15,972 nucleotides of DNA, taken from positions 1 through 15,972 of the forward strand of contig CAMBUC010000014.1 of NCBI GenBank assembly GCA_945871045.1. Direction: 5' to 3'. The notes under the pieces were generated by a model that saw only the letters and a program-made list of their open reading frames with translations, had not been told where the DNA came from and ran no database searches. Every line of letters begins with the position of its first letter. Positions within the stretch are counted from its first letter, which is position 1. Shown piece by piece: positions 7,791-14,222 of the stretch. Origin of the DNA: an uncultured bacterium (GTDB lineage: Bacteria; Bacillota; Clostridia; Lachnospirales; Lachnospiraceae). A program made the position numbers and the translations under genes.

Positions 7791-8591
7791 ATGAAGATTT
7801 ACAAGCAATTTTTTGCAGACATCAAAAGATACAAAAGTTACATGATCTGCGCTGCAAAGGCAGAATTAAAAACAGAAGTCGCAGATTCCTATTTAAACTG
7901 GATCTGGTGGGTACTGGAGCCCTTTTGCCTGATGCTGGTATATACATTCATTTTCGGCATCATTTTTGCAAAATCAGAGGCCTATTATCCGCTGTTCATC
8001 TTTATCGGACTTACACTGTGGAACTTCTTTTCCGCAAACGTGAAAAAAAGTGCAAACATGGTGCGCCGCTACAAGGCGATCGTGTCCCGCGTCTATCTGC
8101 CGAAGGTCATCTTGCTGCTTGTAAATATGATGACTACCGGCTTTAAAATGTGTGTATCACTGGCGATCGTCCTTGTGATGATGCTGGTGTTTCGCGTGCC
8201 GCTCAGTTATCATATCATATTTGTGATCCCCGGTATGTTGATCTTGCTGCTGTTCACCTTCGGCTTTATGTGTGTGGAGATGCACTGCGGCGTATACTTG
8301 GACGACCTGACAAAGATCAATGATATTGTACTGCGACTGTTATTTTACCTGACAGGTATCATTTTCAATATCGATCAGCGTATCGGTAAAAACTATCCGG
8401 CGCTTGCAACTATTTTAGGCAAATGGAACCCGGTGGCATTCTTATTAAGTGCCGTCAGAAATTCACTGATCTACAACCAGTCGCCGGACTGGCTGTGGAT
8501 GTTCATCTGGCTGGTGATCTCTTTACTGCTTTGCATGGCAGGCCTGCAGATCGTCTACCGTAACGAGAACAACTACGTGAAAGGAATCTAG
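7791..8591 (+). CDS. ABC-2 polymer exporter permease (TagG/Wzm-like)
   Basis: Membrane subunit of a two-part ABC exporter that moves a lipid-linked polymer across the membrane. The 266-residue protein starts with a cytoplasmic basic segment and the family-typical region AELKTEVADSYLNWIWWVLEPF, followed by about six hydrophobic segments (about 42-60, 65-80, 108-136, 142-162, 178-195 and 230-258) and the late WNPVAFLLSAVRNSL motif common to ABC-2 polysaccharide permeases. The ribosome site GGGAG (7779-7783) overlaps the end of the previous gene. The matching ATPase starts 2 bp after its stop. Neighbouring CDP-glycerol-type enzymes favour a teichoic-acid-like substrate over a pure polysaccharide. 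Confidence 0.92.
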   Translation: MKIYKQFFADIKRYKSYMICAAKAELKTEVADSYLNWIWWVLEPFCLMLVYTFIFGIIFAKSEAYYPLFIFIGLTLWNFFSANVKKSANMVRRYKAIVSRVYLPKVILLLVNMMTTGFKMCVSLAIVLVMMLVFRVPLSYHIIFVIPGMLILLLFTFGFMCVEMHCGVYLDDLTKINDIVLRLLFYLTGIIFNIDQRIGKNYPALATILGKWNPVAFLLSAVRNSLIYNQSPDWLWMFIWLVISLLLCMAGLQIVYRNENNYVKGI

Positions 8592-8593
8592 CA

Positions 8594-9451
8594 ATGGCAG
8601 AAGAAACAAAAAAATCAGAAGGTATGATCATAGAAGAAGACACTTCCAAGCAGAGCGCAGAGACAAACACGGAAGCCCGGGAGGAGCGTGTACGCTACAT
8701 TCCGGCGCCCGGCACCTACGAACCGGCCATCACCTTAAACAACGTTAGCATTAGTTATACCACGATGCAGAAAACTTCCATCAAGCAGATGTTCCGCAGA
8801 AAAAACCGCCCGAAAAAAGAAGCCTTTGAGGCGGTGCGGGGTGCCACCTTTGAGATTCCAAAGGGGCAGATCGTAGGAATCACAGGAAAAAACGGAAGCG
8901 GAAAATCCACATTGCTTCGGGCAGTGGCAGGCATCTTCTCGGCAAACGAGGGAACCATCGATCTGCACGGAAATACCGTGTCACTGCTTGCCATCGGCGT
9001 GGGCTTTCAGAAATCCCTGACCGGAAGGGAAAATATCCTTCTTTCCGGAATGCTTCTTGGCTTCTCCGAGGAAAAGATCCGAAAGGAAATGCCAAGGATC
9101 ATCAAATTCTCGGAATTGGGTGATTTTATTGACAAACCCGTGCGGACCTATTCCAGCGGAATGTACTCGAAACTGGCCTTTTCCATCACGGCAGTACTGG
9201 AAACCGATATCATGCTCATTGATGAAGTGTTGTCCGTAGGAGACCGCCACTTCAAGAAAAAGAGTTACAAACGAATGAAAAAAATGATCCAGAACCGGAA
9301 GCACACGGTCATGATCGTATCCCATTCCGATGCAACGCTGCGGAGCCTTTGCGATACCGTCATTTGGATGAACGACGGAGACATCAAGATGATCGGTGAT
9401 GCAGACGAGGTATTGGACGCCTACGAGGCATTTATGGAAGGAGAGGACTGA
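8594..9451 (+). CDS. ABC exporter ATP-binding subunit (TagH/Wzt-like)
   Basis: ATPase that powers the exporter encoded just upstream. The 285 residues have an unusual Glu/Thr/Lys-rich N-terminal extension of about 40 residues before the core. Core motifs are complete: Walker A GKNGSGKST (98-106), Q-loop glutamine at 139 in GVGFQ, signature YSSGMYSKLAF (186-196), Walker B IMLIDE (206-211) and switch His244 in SHSD. The 'YSSGM' signature and VGFQKSLTGRENI loop are typical of TagH and Wzt ATPases. Unlike many Wzt proteins there is no C-terminal carbohydrate-binding domain, so substrate choice is left to the permease. AAAGGA lies about 9 bp before the ATG. Confidence 0.93.
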   Translation: MAEETKKSEGMIIEEDTSKQSAETNTEAREERVRYIPAPGTYEPAITLNNVSISYTTMQKTSIKQMFRRKNRPKKEAFEAVRGATFEIPKGQIVGITGKNGSGKSTLLRAVAGIFSANEGTIDLHGNTVSLLAIGVGFQKSLTGRENILLSGMLLGFSEEKIRKEMPRIIKFSELGDFIDKPVRTYSSGMYSKLAFSITAVLETDIMLIDEVLSVGDRHFKKKSYKRMKKMIQNRKHTVMIVSHSDATLRSLCDTVIWMNDGDIKMIGDADEVLDAYEAFMEGED

Positions 9452-9452
9452 C

Positions 9453-10610
9453 GTGTCCCCGAAAACACTCGTAAAAAAACTGGCGCGCTTTGTCAGTTTA
9501 AAAGTCGTATTGCCCGCTGTCTATGCGCAGGCGGCAAAACGGCCCGTAGAAAAAGAGCGCGTCGTATTTTTGGAAATATCGGCAGACCATCTGACCGACA
9601 GTTTTGTCTTATTATACGAAGCAGTCAAAGCCCGCGGGAAGCAGCCGGAACTGATCTGCATCCATGATGGCAGTGTGGGAGGACTGCAGTATTTGAAAAA
9701 CTGTATCGCCATGTTACAGAGCATTGCCACCGCGCCGGTGGTGTTCATCAACGAAGCCTCCAATATTACCAGTTGCGTAAACATGCGCCCGGAGACCAGA
9801 CTCGTCCAGACCTGGCACGGCTGCGGAGCCTTCAAAAAATTCGGATTTTCCACGGCGGATCTTGCCTGGGGCATCACCAAAAAAGAGATGGAGCGCTATC
9901 CATATTATAAAAACCAGTGGCTGGTCAGCGTCAGTGCGCCGGAAGCCATTCGCGCTTATGAAGATGCCATGCATCAGCCCAAGGGCGTGATACAGCCGTT
10001 AGGGGTCAGCCGCACCGATGTATTTTATGATGAGAAATACAAAAAATCAGCAAGAGAGGCCTTGTACGCATGTTTTCCCCGGGCGAAGGGAAAAAAGGTC
10101 ATCCTGTATGCGCCCACCTTCCGTGGCACCCAGACGAAGGCACGTACGCTGCAGCTGGATCATGAGACCTTTCAAAAGGCTTTATCTGACGAATATGTCC
10201 TCGTAGAAAAACACCATCCCTTCGTGAAACAACTGCCGCAGATTCCGGAAAACTGCAAAGACTTTGCAAAAGATCTGACAAATACCATGAGTATTTCACA
10301 ACTTTTGTGTGTCGCAGACATCTGCATCAGCGATTATTCTTCCCTCGTATTTGAGTATTCGCTGTTTGAGCGCCCCATGGCGTTTTATGCACCGGACTTA
10401 GAAGAATACTTTGACGAACGGGGATTTTACTACGATTATGACACCTTGACTCCGGGACCGGTCTTTTCCGATCAGGAGCAGTTGCTTTCTTATATCAGAC
10501 ACATAGACAAAACATTTGATCAACAGCAAGTTGCGGCATTCAAAAAGACCTTTATGAGCGCCTGCGACGGACATGCCACAGAGCGTATTTTAGATACGGT
10601 TGGAATCTGA
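9453..10610 (+). CDS. CDP-glycerol:polymer glycerophosphotransferase-family protein (second copy)
   Basis: Second TagB/TagF-family enzyme of the cluster, 385 residues from the GTG at 9453. That start follows the previous stop (9449-9451) by one base and is preceded by GGAAGGAGAGG (9436-9446); a longer frame opening at 9396 inside the ATPase gene has no such site. Landmarks mirror the first copy: TWHGCGAFKKFGF (120-132), SRTDVFYDE (186-194), APTFRGT (220-226), EKHHPF (252-257) and SDYSSLVFEYSLF (293-305), then FYYDYD. The two copies share the whole layout but are clearly diverged, so they probably do different steps, for instance priming against extension, or different polyol-phosphates. The sequence alone does not tell which does which. 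Confidence 0.9.
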   Translation: MSPKTLVKKLARFVSLKVVLPAVYAQAAKRPVEKERVVFLEISADHLTDSFVLLYEAVKARGKQPELICIHDGSVGGLQYLKNCIAMLQSIATAPVVFINEASNITSCVNMRPETRLVQTWHGCGAFKKFGFSTADLAWGITKKEMERYPYYKNQWLVSVSAPEAIRAYEDAMHQPKGVIQPLGVSRTDVFYDEKYKKSAREALYACFPRAKGKKVILYAPTFRGTQTKARTLQLDHETFQKALSDEYVLVEKHHPFVKQLPQIPENCKDFAKDLTNTMSISQLLCVADICISDYSSLVFEYSLFERPMAFYAPDLEEYFDERGFYYDYDTLTPGPVFSDQEQLLSYIRHIDKTFDQQQVAAFKKTFMSACDGHATERILDTVGI

Positions 10611-10625
10611 TCAGGAGGATGCCAA

Positions 10626-10844
10626 ATGTTAAAAGTATACATCTGTCCATCATGCGGATGGCTGCGCACGGTATCACGCCGAAAAACAGTGGAGTGCCAC
10701 CACTGCGGAGGTACCAGCATGGAACTGACCAAGTTAGCATACGAAGATTACGCTGCCATGAGTGAAACCGAGCGGGCGGATTACGCAAAAAGTTGGAAAT
10801 ATATCCATAATAGGACACATAAAATTCAAGATTCTTGTGATTGA
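10626..10844 (+). CDS. Zinc-ribbon mini-protein, function unknown
   Basis: A 72-residue protein whose N-terminal half holds two metal-binding knuckles, CPSCG (residues 8-12) and CHHCG (25-29), forming a probable zinc ribbon. The C-terminal half is acidic to neutral, with MSETERADYAKSWKYIHNR likely helical. It has a textbook ribosome site (AGGAGG, 10613-10618, spaced 7) and follows the glycerophosphotransferase gene by 15 bp, so it is a real member of the operon. I do not recognise a named function. Its stop codon overlaps the -35 box of the next transcription unit. Confidence 0.75.
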   Translation: MLKVYICPSCGWLRTVSRRKTVECHHCGGTSMELTKLAYEDYAAMSETERADYAKSWKYIHNRTHKIQDSCD

Positions 10845-10869
10845 CAGATAAAGAAAAGTAGACTAAACT
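10841..10869 (+). promoter_or_regulatory. Sigma-A-type promoter for the LCP gene
   Basis: A perfect -35 TTGACA (10841-10846), 17-bp spacer and -10 TAAACT (10864-10869) predict a start near 10876 and a leader of about 48 nt before the LCP gene. The -35 box overlaps the stop codon of the zinc-ribbon gene, so the LCP gene has its own promoter besides any read-through. Confidence 0.8.
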
Positions 10870-10923
10870 TGTGATGTTTAGTAACTATTCAAAGATAAGG
10901 TATAAAATCAAAGAGGATAAAAT

Positions 10924-12123
10924 ATGGGAAAGAGACAACTGGAGAGTGAACTCACTCCAAAGGAACAAAAGCGTCTGCTCAAGAAAAAAAGAAGAAAACG
11001 CAAGATCATATTGCTTGTGGTAGAGATCTTTGTATTGCTGATCGTGCTGGGAGCGTTATATGTCTGGCAGGCTCTGAATAAAATAGAAAAGGCAGACAAC
11101 TCGGTCACAGACCTCAGCCCGGGCAATCTTAGCATCAATGAGGATGAACTGGGCAAGGAAACCATCGAACTCATGAAAGGGTATGAGGATGTAGCACTGT
11201 TTGGTGTAGACAACTACTTCAACGGACACGCAGATTCCGGAAACTCTGACGTGATCATGATCGCAAGTATCAATAACGATACAAAAGAAGTAAAACTCGT
11301 ATCCGTATACCGTGATACATTTTTAGACACCGATATTCAGACCGCAAATTCGCCGAACTTCCATAAGGCGAACCGCGCATTTGCACTGGGAGGCGCAGAG
11401 CAGTCCATCCGTATGTTAAACGCCAGTCTGGATCTGGACATCGAACATTTCATCACCGTAGACTTTAAAGTAGTAACCGATGTCGTAAACATGCTTGGGG
11501 GCGTGGAGATCGATGTGGATGCGGCAGAACTGAAGTATATCAATCACCACATTGATACCACAGCAAGAGCCACCGGAGACACACCGGTACACCTGACCAC
11601 CACCGGTCTTCAGACCTTAAACGGCACACAGGCCACCGCTTATGCCCGGATCCGTTCCACCGCAGGCAGCGACTTTGCCCGCGCAGAGCGTCAGCGTGAG
11701 GTCATCAATGAGATCGTAAAGAAAGCAAAAAAGACAGATCTTCCGACGATCAACAAGATCATCAATCAGGTATTCCCGGAGATCTGTACCAACTATACAA
11801 ACATGGACATTATCCGTCTGGCATCAGCCATGTTCGACTATGAGTTGTCAGACTCCACCGGATTCCCCTTCAGCAAGTATCCGGCAAGACTTGGCGGCAG
11901 CAAGGGAGATGTAGTCATTTGTGCAGATCTGGAGAACAACGTGCGTGCATTGCACCGCTATCTGTACAACGACAACGCCTACACGCCGTCTTCCACGGTC
12001 ATCAACTATAGTAATCTCATCAAGAACAACTATGGAATCACGTTGGAGCATGGAGACAATCCCCAGGCGGTACAGGGAGGACTCATCGAAGGAGACAACT
12101 TCGACGGAGATCAAACACAGTAA
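10924..12123 (+). CDS. LytR-CpsA-Psr (LCP) family cell-wall polymer ligase
   Basis: Membrane-anchored phosphotransferase of the family that attaches lipid-linked teichoic acids or polysaccharides to peptidoglycan outside the cell. The 399 residues begin with a strongly basic cytoplasmic segment (KRLLKKKRRKRK), one membrane helix at about 28-48, then the LCP domain (about 85-275). Recognisable family elements are SDVIMIASI (108-116), SVYRDTFLD (127-135) with the conserved Arg-Asp, the NRAFALGG region (150-157), MLGGVEIDV (190-198), and YARIRS plus DFARAERQREV (240-260), which hold the conserved arginines that bind the pyrophosphate of the lipid carrier. A less conserved tail follows, ending in acidic residues. 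AGAGG precedes the ATG by 7 bp. The polymer genes just upstream are the natural substrate source. Confidence 0.93.
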   Translation: MGKRQLESELTPKEQKRLLKKKRRKRKIILLVVEIFVLLIVLGALYVWQALNKIEKADNSVTDLSPGNLSINEDELGKETIELMKGYEDVALFGVDNYFNGHADSGNSDVIMIASINNDTKEVKLVSVYRDTFLDTDIQTANSPNFHKANRAFALGGAEQSIRMLNASLDLDIEHFITVDFKVVTDVVNMLGGVEIDVDAAELKYINHHIDTTARATGDTPVHLTTTGLQTLNGTQATAYARIRSTAGSDFARAERQREVINEIVKKAKKTDLPTINKIINQVFPEICTNYTNMDIIRLASAMFDYELSDSTGFPFSKYPARLGGSKGDVVICADLENNVRALHRYLYNDNAYTPSSTVINYSNLIKNNYGITLEHGDNPQAVQGGLIEGDNFDGDQTQ

Positions 12124-12155
12124 ATAAATAATGAATATATTAAGAAACTAAGGGC

Positions 12156-12191
12156 AAGGGCGCATGAGTATATGCGCCCTTTCTTTCTTTT
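12156..12191 (+). terminator. Intrinsic terminator between the LCP gene and glmS
   Basis: AAGGGCGCAT (12156-12165), a 6-nt loop, and ATGCGCCCTT (12172-12181) form a perfect 10-bp GC-rich stem followed by a T-rich run (TCTTTCTTTT). This is a strong factor-independent terminator. It ends directly at the glmS ribosome site (AAGGAGG, from 12192), leaving no space for a promoter between hairpin and gene. Confidence 0.85.
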
Positions 12192-12207
12192 AAGGAGGAT
12201 TTATCAT

Positions 12208-13853
12208 ATGTGTGGAATTGTAGGGTATATCGGAACAAATCAGGCGGCTCCGATCTTGCTGGATGCACTGTCAAAAATCCCCACTTCAATGCGTCCCAAA
12301 GCATTGCGGTGGTGCACAACGGCATCATCGAAAATTACATGAAATTAAAGACAAAACTCGTCGCCCGGGGCTATCAGTTCCTGTCAGACACCGATACCGA
12401 GGTGGTTGCACATCTGTTAGATTACTGTTATAAAAAAACAAACGGAGATCTCATCGATACGATCACAAAAGTCATGCACCGTGTAGAAGGATCTTATGCG
12501 CTGGGCATCATTTTTGCGGAACATCCGGATAAAGTATACGCGCTGCGCAAAGACTCGCCGCTGATCGTCGGAAGATCCAAAGACGGCAATCTGATCGCTT
12601 CCGATGTGCCGGCGGTGCTCAAGTACACCCGAAACGTGTATTACATAGAAAATGAAGAGATCGCGTGTTTAAGCAAAGATGCCATCGAGTTTTTCAACAG
12701 CGATGGGGAAGCCATCAAAAAAGAGGCACGGACCATCGAATGGGACACCGGGGCAGCAGAAAAAGGCGGCTATGAGCACTTCATGTTAAAGGAAATGTAT
12801 GAACAGCCCAAAACCGTGCGGGACACCTTAACCCCTCGGATCAGGGAGGATCAGATCGTCATCGAAGAACTGGGCATGAAGGAAGAAGAGATCCGCTCCA
12901 TCAACCGCATACATATCGTGGCATGCGGAAGCGCCTACCATACCGGCGTGACAGCAAAATACATTTTCGAAGGACTGGCACGGATCCCGGTAGAAGTAGA
13001 TCTGGCAAGCGAATTTCGTTATAGAAACCCGATTCTCAACAAAGGCGATCTCGTGGTGATCATCAGTCAGTCCGGAGAGACGGCAGATTCCCTCGCCGCG
13101 CTGCGGGAAGCGAAGGCCCAGGGCATCACCACCCTTGGAATCGTAAATGTCGTGGGAAGTTCCATCGCCCGGGAGGCGGACCGCGTTATGTACACCTGGG
13201 CAGGACCGGAGATCGCAGTAGCCACCACAAAAGCATATACCGCCCAGCTCATCGCCCATTATCTGCTTGCGATCCGCTTTGCACAGGTGCGCGGAATGAT
13301 CACAGAGGAGGAAGTGGCAGAGATGCTCACCGACTTAAAGGCAATCCCTGCACAGATCGAAATGCTGCTTGCAAATAAGCAGAACATCCAAAAGATCGCA
13401 ACCCGATACGGAGGAGCCAAGGATGTATTTTTCATGGGACGCGGCATCGACTATGCCATCGGTCTGGAAGGCTCCCTGAAGTTAAAGGAGATCTCCTATG
13501 TACACTCCGAGGCATATGCCGCCGGAGAGTTAAAGCATGGAACCATCTCCCTCATCGAAGAAGGAACACTGGTGGCAGCCATCGTCACCCAGAAGAACCT
13601 GTACAAGAAGACCATGAGCAACATCGTGGAAGTCCGCTCCCGGGGCGCCGTCGTGCTGGCGATCACAAACGAGGACAATACCGAGATCGAAAAGAACGCA
13701 GACTTTGTCATCTACCTTCCCCAGACCAACAAGTACTTCACGAACTCCCTGGCCATCATCCCGCTGCAGTTGTTTGCATATTATGTATCCGTAGGCAAAG
13801 GCTGTGACGTAGATAAGCCGAGAAACCTTGCTAAATCGGTAACGGTGGAATAG
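12208..13853 (+). pseudogene. glmS: Glutamine-fructose-6-phosphate aminotransferase GlmS, interrupted by an internal frameshifting deletion
   Basis: GlmS makes glucosamine-6-phosphate from fructose-6-phosphate and glutamine. The true start is the ATG at 12208 (TAAGGAGGA upstream), giving MCGIVGYIGTNQAAPILLD with catalytic Cys2. At about 12276 the sequence jumps from the end of LLDALSK straight to PHFNASQSIAVVHNGI, but in another frame. Family sequences have about 64 codons between these points, including RGYDSAG and HTRWATHG, so part of the glutaminase domain is missing and the lost length must be 1 modulo 3. The first frame stops at 12340-12342 after 44 codons. Downstream the second frame runs intact to 13853: the rest of the glutaminase domain, then two SIS isomerase domains (VACGSAYHTG, ISQSGETADS, GRGIDYAIGLEGSLKLKE) and the C-terminal AKSVTVE. 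An ATG at 12339 overlaps the stop (ATGA) and could restart a 504-residue product. Real mutation or assembly error cannot be told apart here. Confidence 0.9.
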
Positions 13854-13864
13854 CAGCAAAATGA

Positions 13865-13893
13865 TTGACAAAACAAAAAAATAGACTTACTAT
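13865..13893 (+). promoter_or_regulatory. Promoter of the putative antitoxin RNA
   Basis: Perfect -35 TTGACA (13865-13870), 17-bp spacer, -10 TACTAT (13888-13893). The predicted start is near 13900. It begins only 12 bp after the glmS stop and no + strand gene follows within reach of it before the terminator at 13993, so it appears to drive a short untranslated RNA. Confidence 0.75.
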
Positions 13894-13899
13894 AAATGC

Positions 13900-13994
13900 A
13901 TAAAGAGGTGTCGCCGATAGCAAACGGTTCGCCTCAACTATAAGTGCTTATCAAAAAGCAACCTTTACTTTGGCGAGTGGCGGTTGCTTTTTTG
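13900..13994 (+). ncRNA. Putative antisense RNA (antitoxin) of a type I toxin-antitoxin locus
   Basis: A transcript of about 95 nt is predicted from the promoter at 13865-13893 to the terminator ending at 13993. It has no credible reading frame. Its 5' part (13905-13935) folds into a hairpin closed by GAGGTG and CGCCTC with an inner CCG/CGG stem. Its 3' end is antisense to the last codons and terminator of the toxin gene on the other strand, and the terminator loop carries ACTTTGGCGAGTGGCG, which can also pair with the toxin mRNA leader through a second copy of that repeat at 14171-14186. Convergent RNAs, shared terminator and direct repeats match the layout of Fst/par-type systems; the assignment is inference. 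Confidence 0.65.
13953..13993. terminator. Bidirectional terminator shared by toxin mRNA and antisense RNA
   Basis: AAAAAGCAACC (13953-13963) and GGTTGCTTTTT (13982-13992) form an 11-bp perfect stem with an 18-nt loop. T runs lie on both sides (13988-13993 on the + strand; 13957-13953 read on the minus strand), so it works in both directions. It ends the antisense RNA and the toxin mRNA and should also stop transcripts coming from glmS. The toxin's C-terminal codons and stop lie inside this hairpin. Confidence 0.85.
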
Positions 13995-14099
13995 ATGTTT
14001 ATGTTTCTTTGTGGTTTGAATGATACTGATCATCGTGATAATAATACTGATTATCGTCACCACAATACCAACAATACCAATGATTGTATCCGACATCAT
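13965..14099 (-). CDS. Small hydrophobic peptide, putative type I toxin
   Basis: A 44-residue peptide on the minus strand with the form of a membrane-acting type I toxin: a short N-terminus (MMSDT), one very Ile/Val-rich membrane helix at about residues 6-27 (IIGIVGIVVTIISIIITMIS), then a strongly basic tail (KKHKHQKSNRHSPK). The tail is encoded in the terminator stem. A weak ribosome site AAAGG lies 8 nt before the first ATG, and an 8-codon leader frame ends one base before it, so expression may depend on coupling. It is preceded by a good minus-strand promoter and opposed by an antisense RNA. Size and layout resemble Fst/Ldr, TxpA and holin-like toxins, but I see no sequence match that assigns a family. 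Toxicity is inferred, not shown. Confidence 0.7.
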   Translation of the reverse strand: MMSDTIIGIVGIVVTIISIIITMISIIQTTKKHKHQKSNRHSPK

Positions 14100-14186
14100 A
14101 TCATTTGCCTTTCACTTTATTTTCCATTTGTACCACCTCCAAAGATACTGGAAGTTCTCAGAATGTACTCACTTTGGCGAAAGGCG
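13967..14186 (+). repeat. Direct repeats linking antisense RNA to toxin leader
   Basis: ACTTTGGCGAGTGGCG at 13967-13982 (terminator loop) and ACTTTGGCGAAAGGCG at 14171-14186 (toxin mRNA 5' leader) agree at 14 of 16 bases in the same orientation. Because the antisense RNA reads one copy on the + strand and the toxin mRNA carries the complement of the other, they can pair outside their overlap, as DRa/DRb do in the Enterococcus par locus. The toxin-leader copy also contains CCAAAG (minus strand 14177-14172), which can pair with CTTTGG (14144-14139) touching the leader's ribosome site. Confidence 0.65.
14101..14127 (-). CDS. Eight-residue leader peptide frame in front of the toxin gene
   Basis: The only strong Shine-Dalgarno sequence of the toxin mRNA (GGAGGTGG, minus strand 14140-14133) serves an ATG at 14127 that opens an 8-codon frame, MENKVKGK, ending in TGA at 14103-14101. 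One base later comes the toxin ATG (14099). Thus ribosomes would translate the leader and reinitiate on the toxin, much as mok couples to hok in a different, unrelated system. The coupling is inferred from spacing. Confidence 0.5.
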   Translation of the reverse strand: MENKVKGK

Positions 14187-14222
14187 AACCGCTTACCGTT
14201 TTCGGTAACACCTCATGAATCC

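Larger units (their letters stand above)
13905..14214. repeat. Inverted homologous 5' hairpins at the outer ends of the toxin-antitoxin locus
   Basis: The + strand at 13905-13935 and the minus strand at 14214-14183 begin with nearly the same sequence: GAGGTGTCGCCGA against GAGGTGTTACCGA, both later continuing CGGTTCGCCT. Each copy lies about 10 nt behind a -10 box, so both convergent RNAs start with a related hairpin. Such a 5' stem could protect the RNA from decay or be the first contact between the two. The copies are inverted relative to each other. Confidence 0.6.

Noticed and set aside
9396..9452. Upstream ATG for the second glycerophosphotransferase
   Set aside because: It lies inside the ATPase gene without a ribosome site; GTG 9453 has a strong one and gives a sequence starting like the first copy.
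10901..10906. TATAAA as a -10 box close to the LCP gene
   Set aside because: No acceptable -35 at 16-18 bp, and a start there would leave almost no leader; the TTGACA/TAAACT pair upstream is far better.
12124..12207. glmS ribozyme upstream of glmS
   Set aside because: The 84-bp gap is too short and holds a simple terminator hairpin; no ribozyme core sequence is visible.
12210..12273. Reading glmS as one continuous 547-codon frame from a GTG at 12210
   Set aside because: The first 20 or so residues would be nonsense; the true N-terminus MCGIVGYIG is read from the ATG at 12208 in a different frame, which shows a deletion rather than a novel N-terminus.
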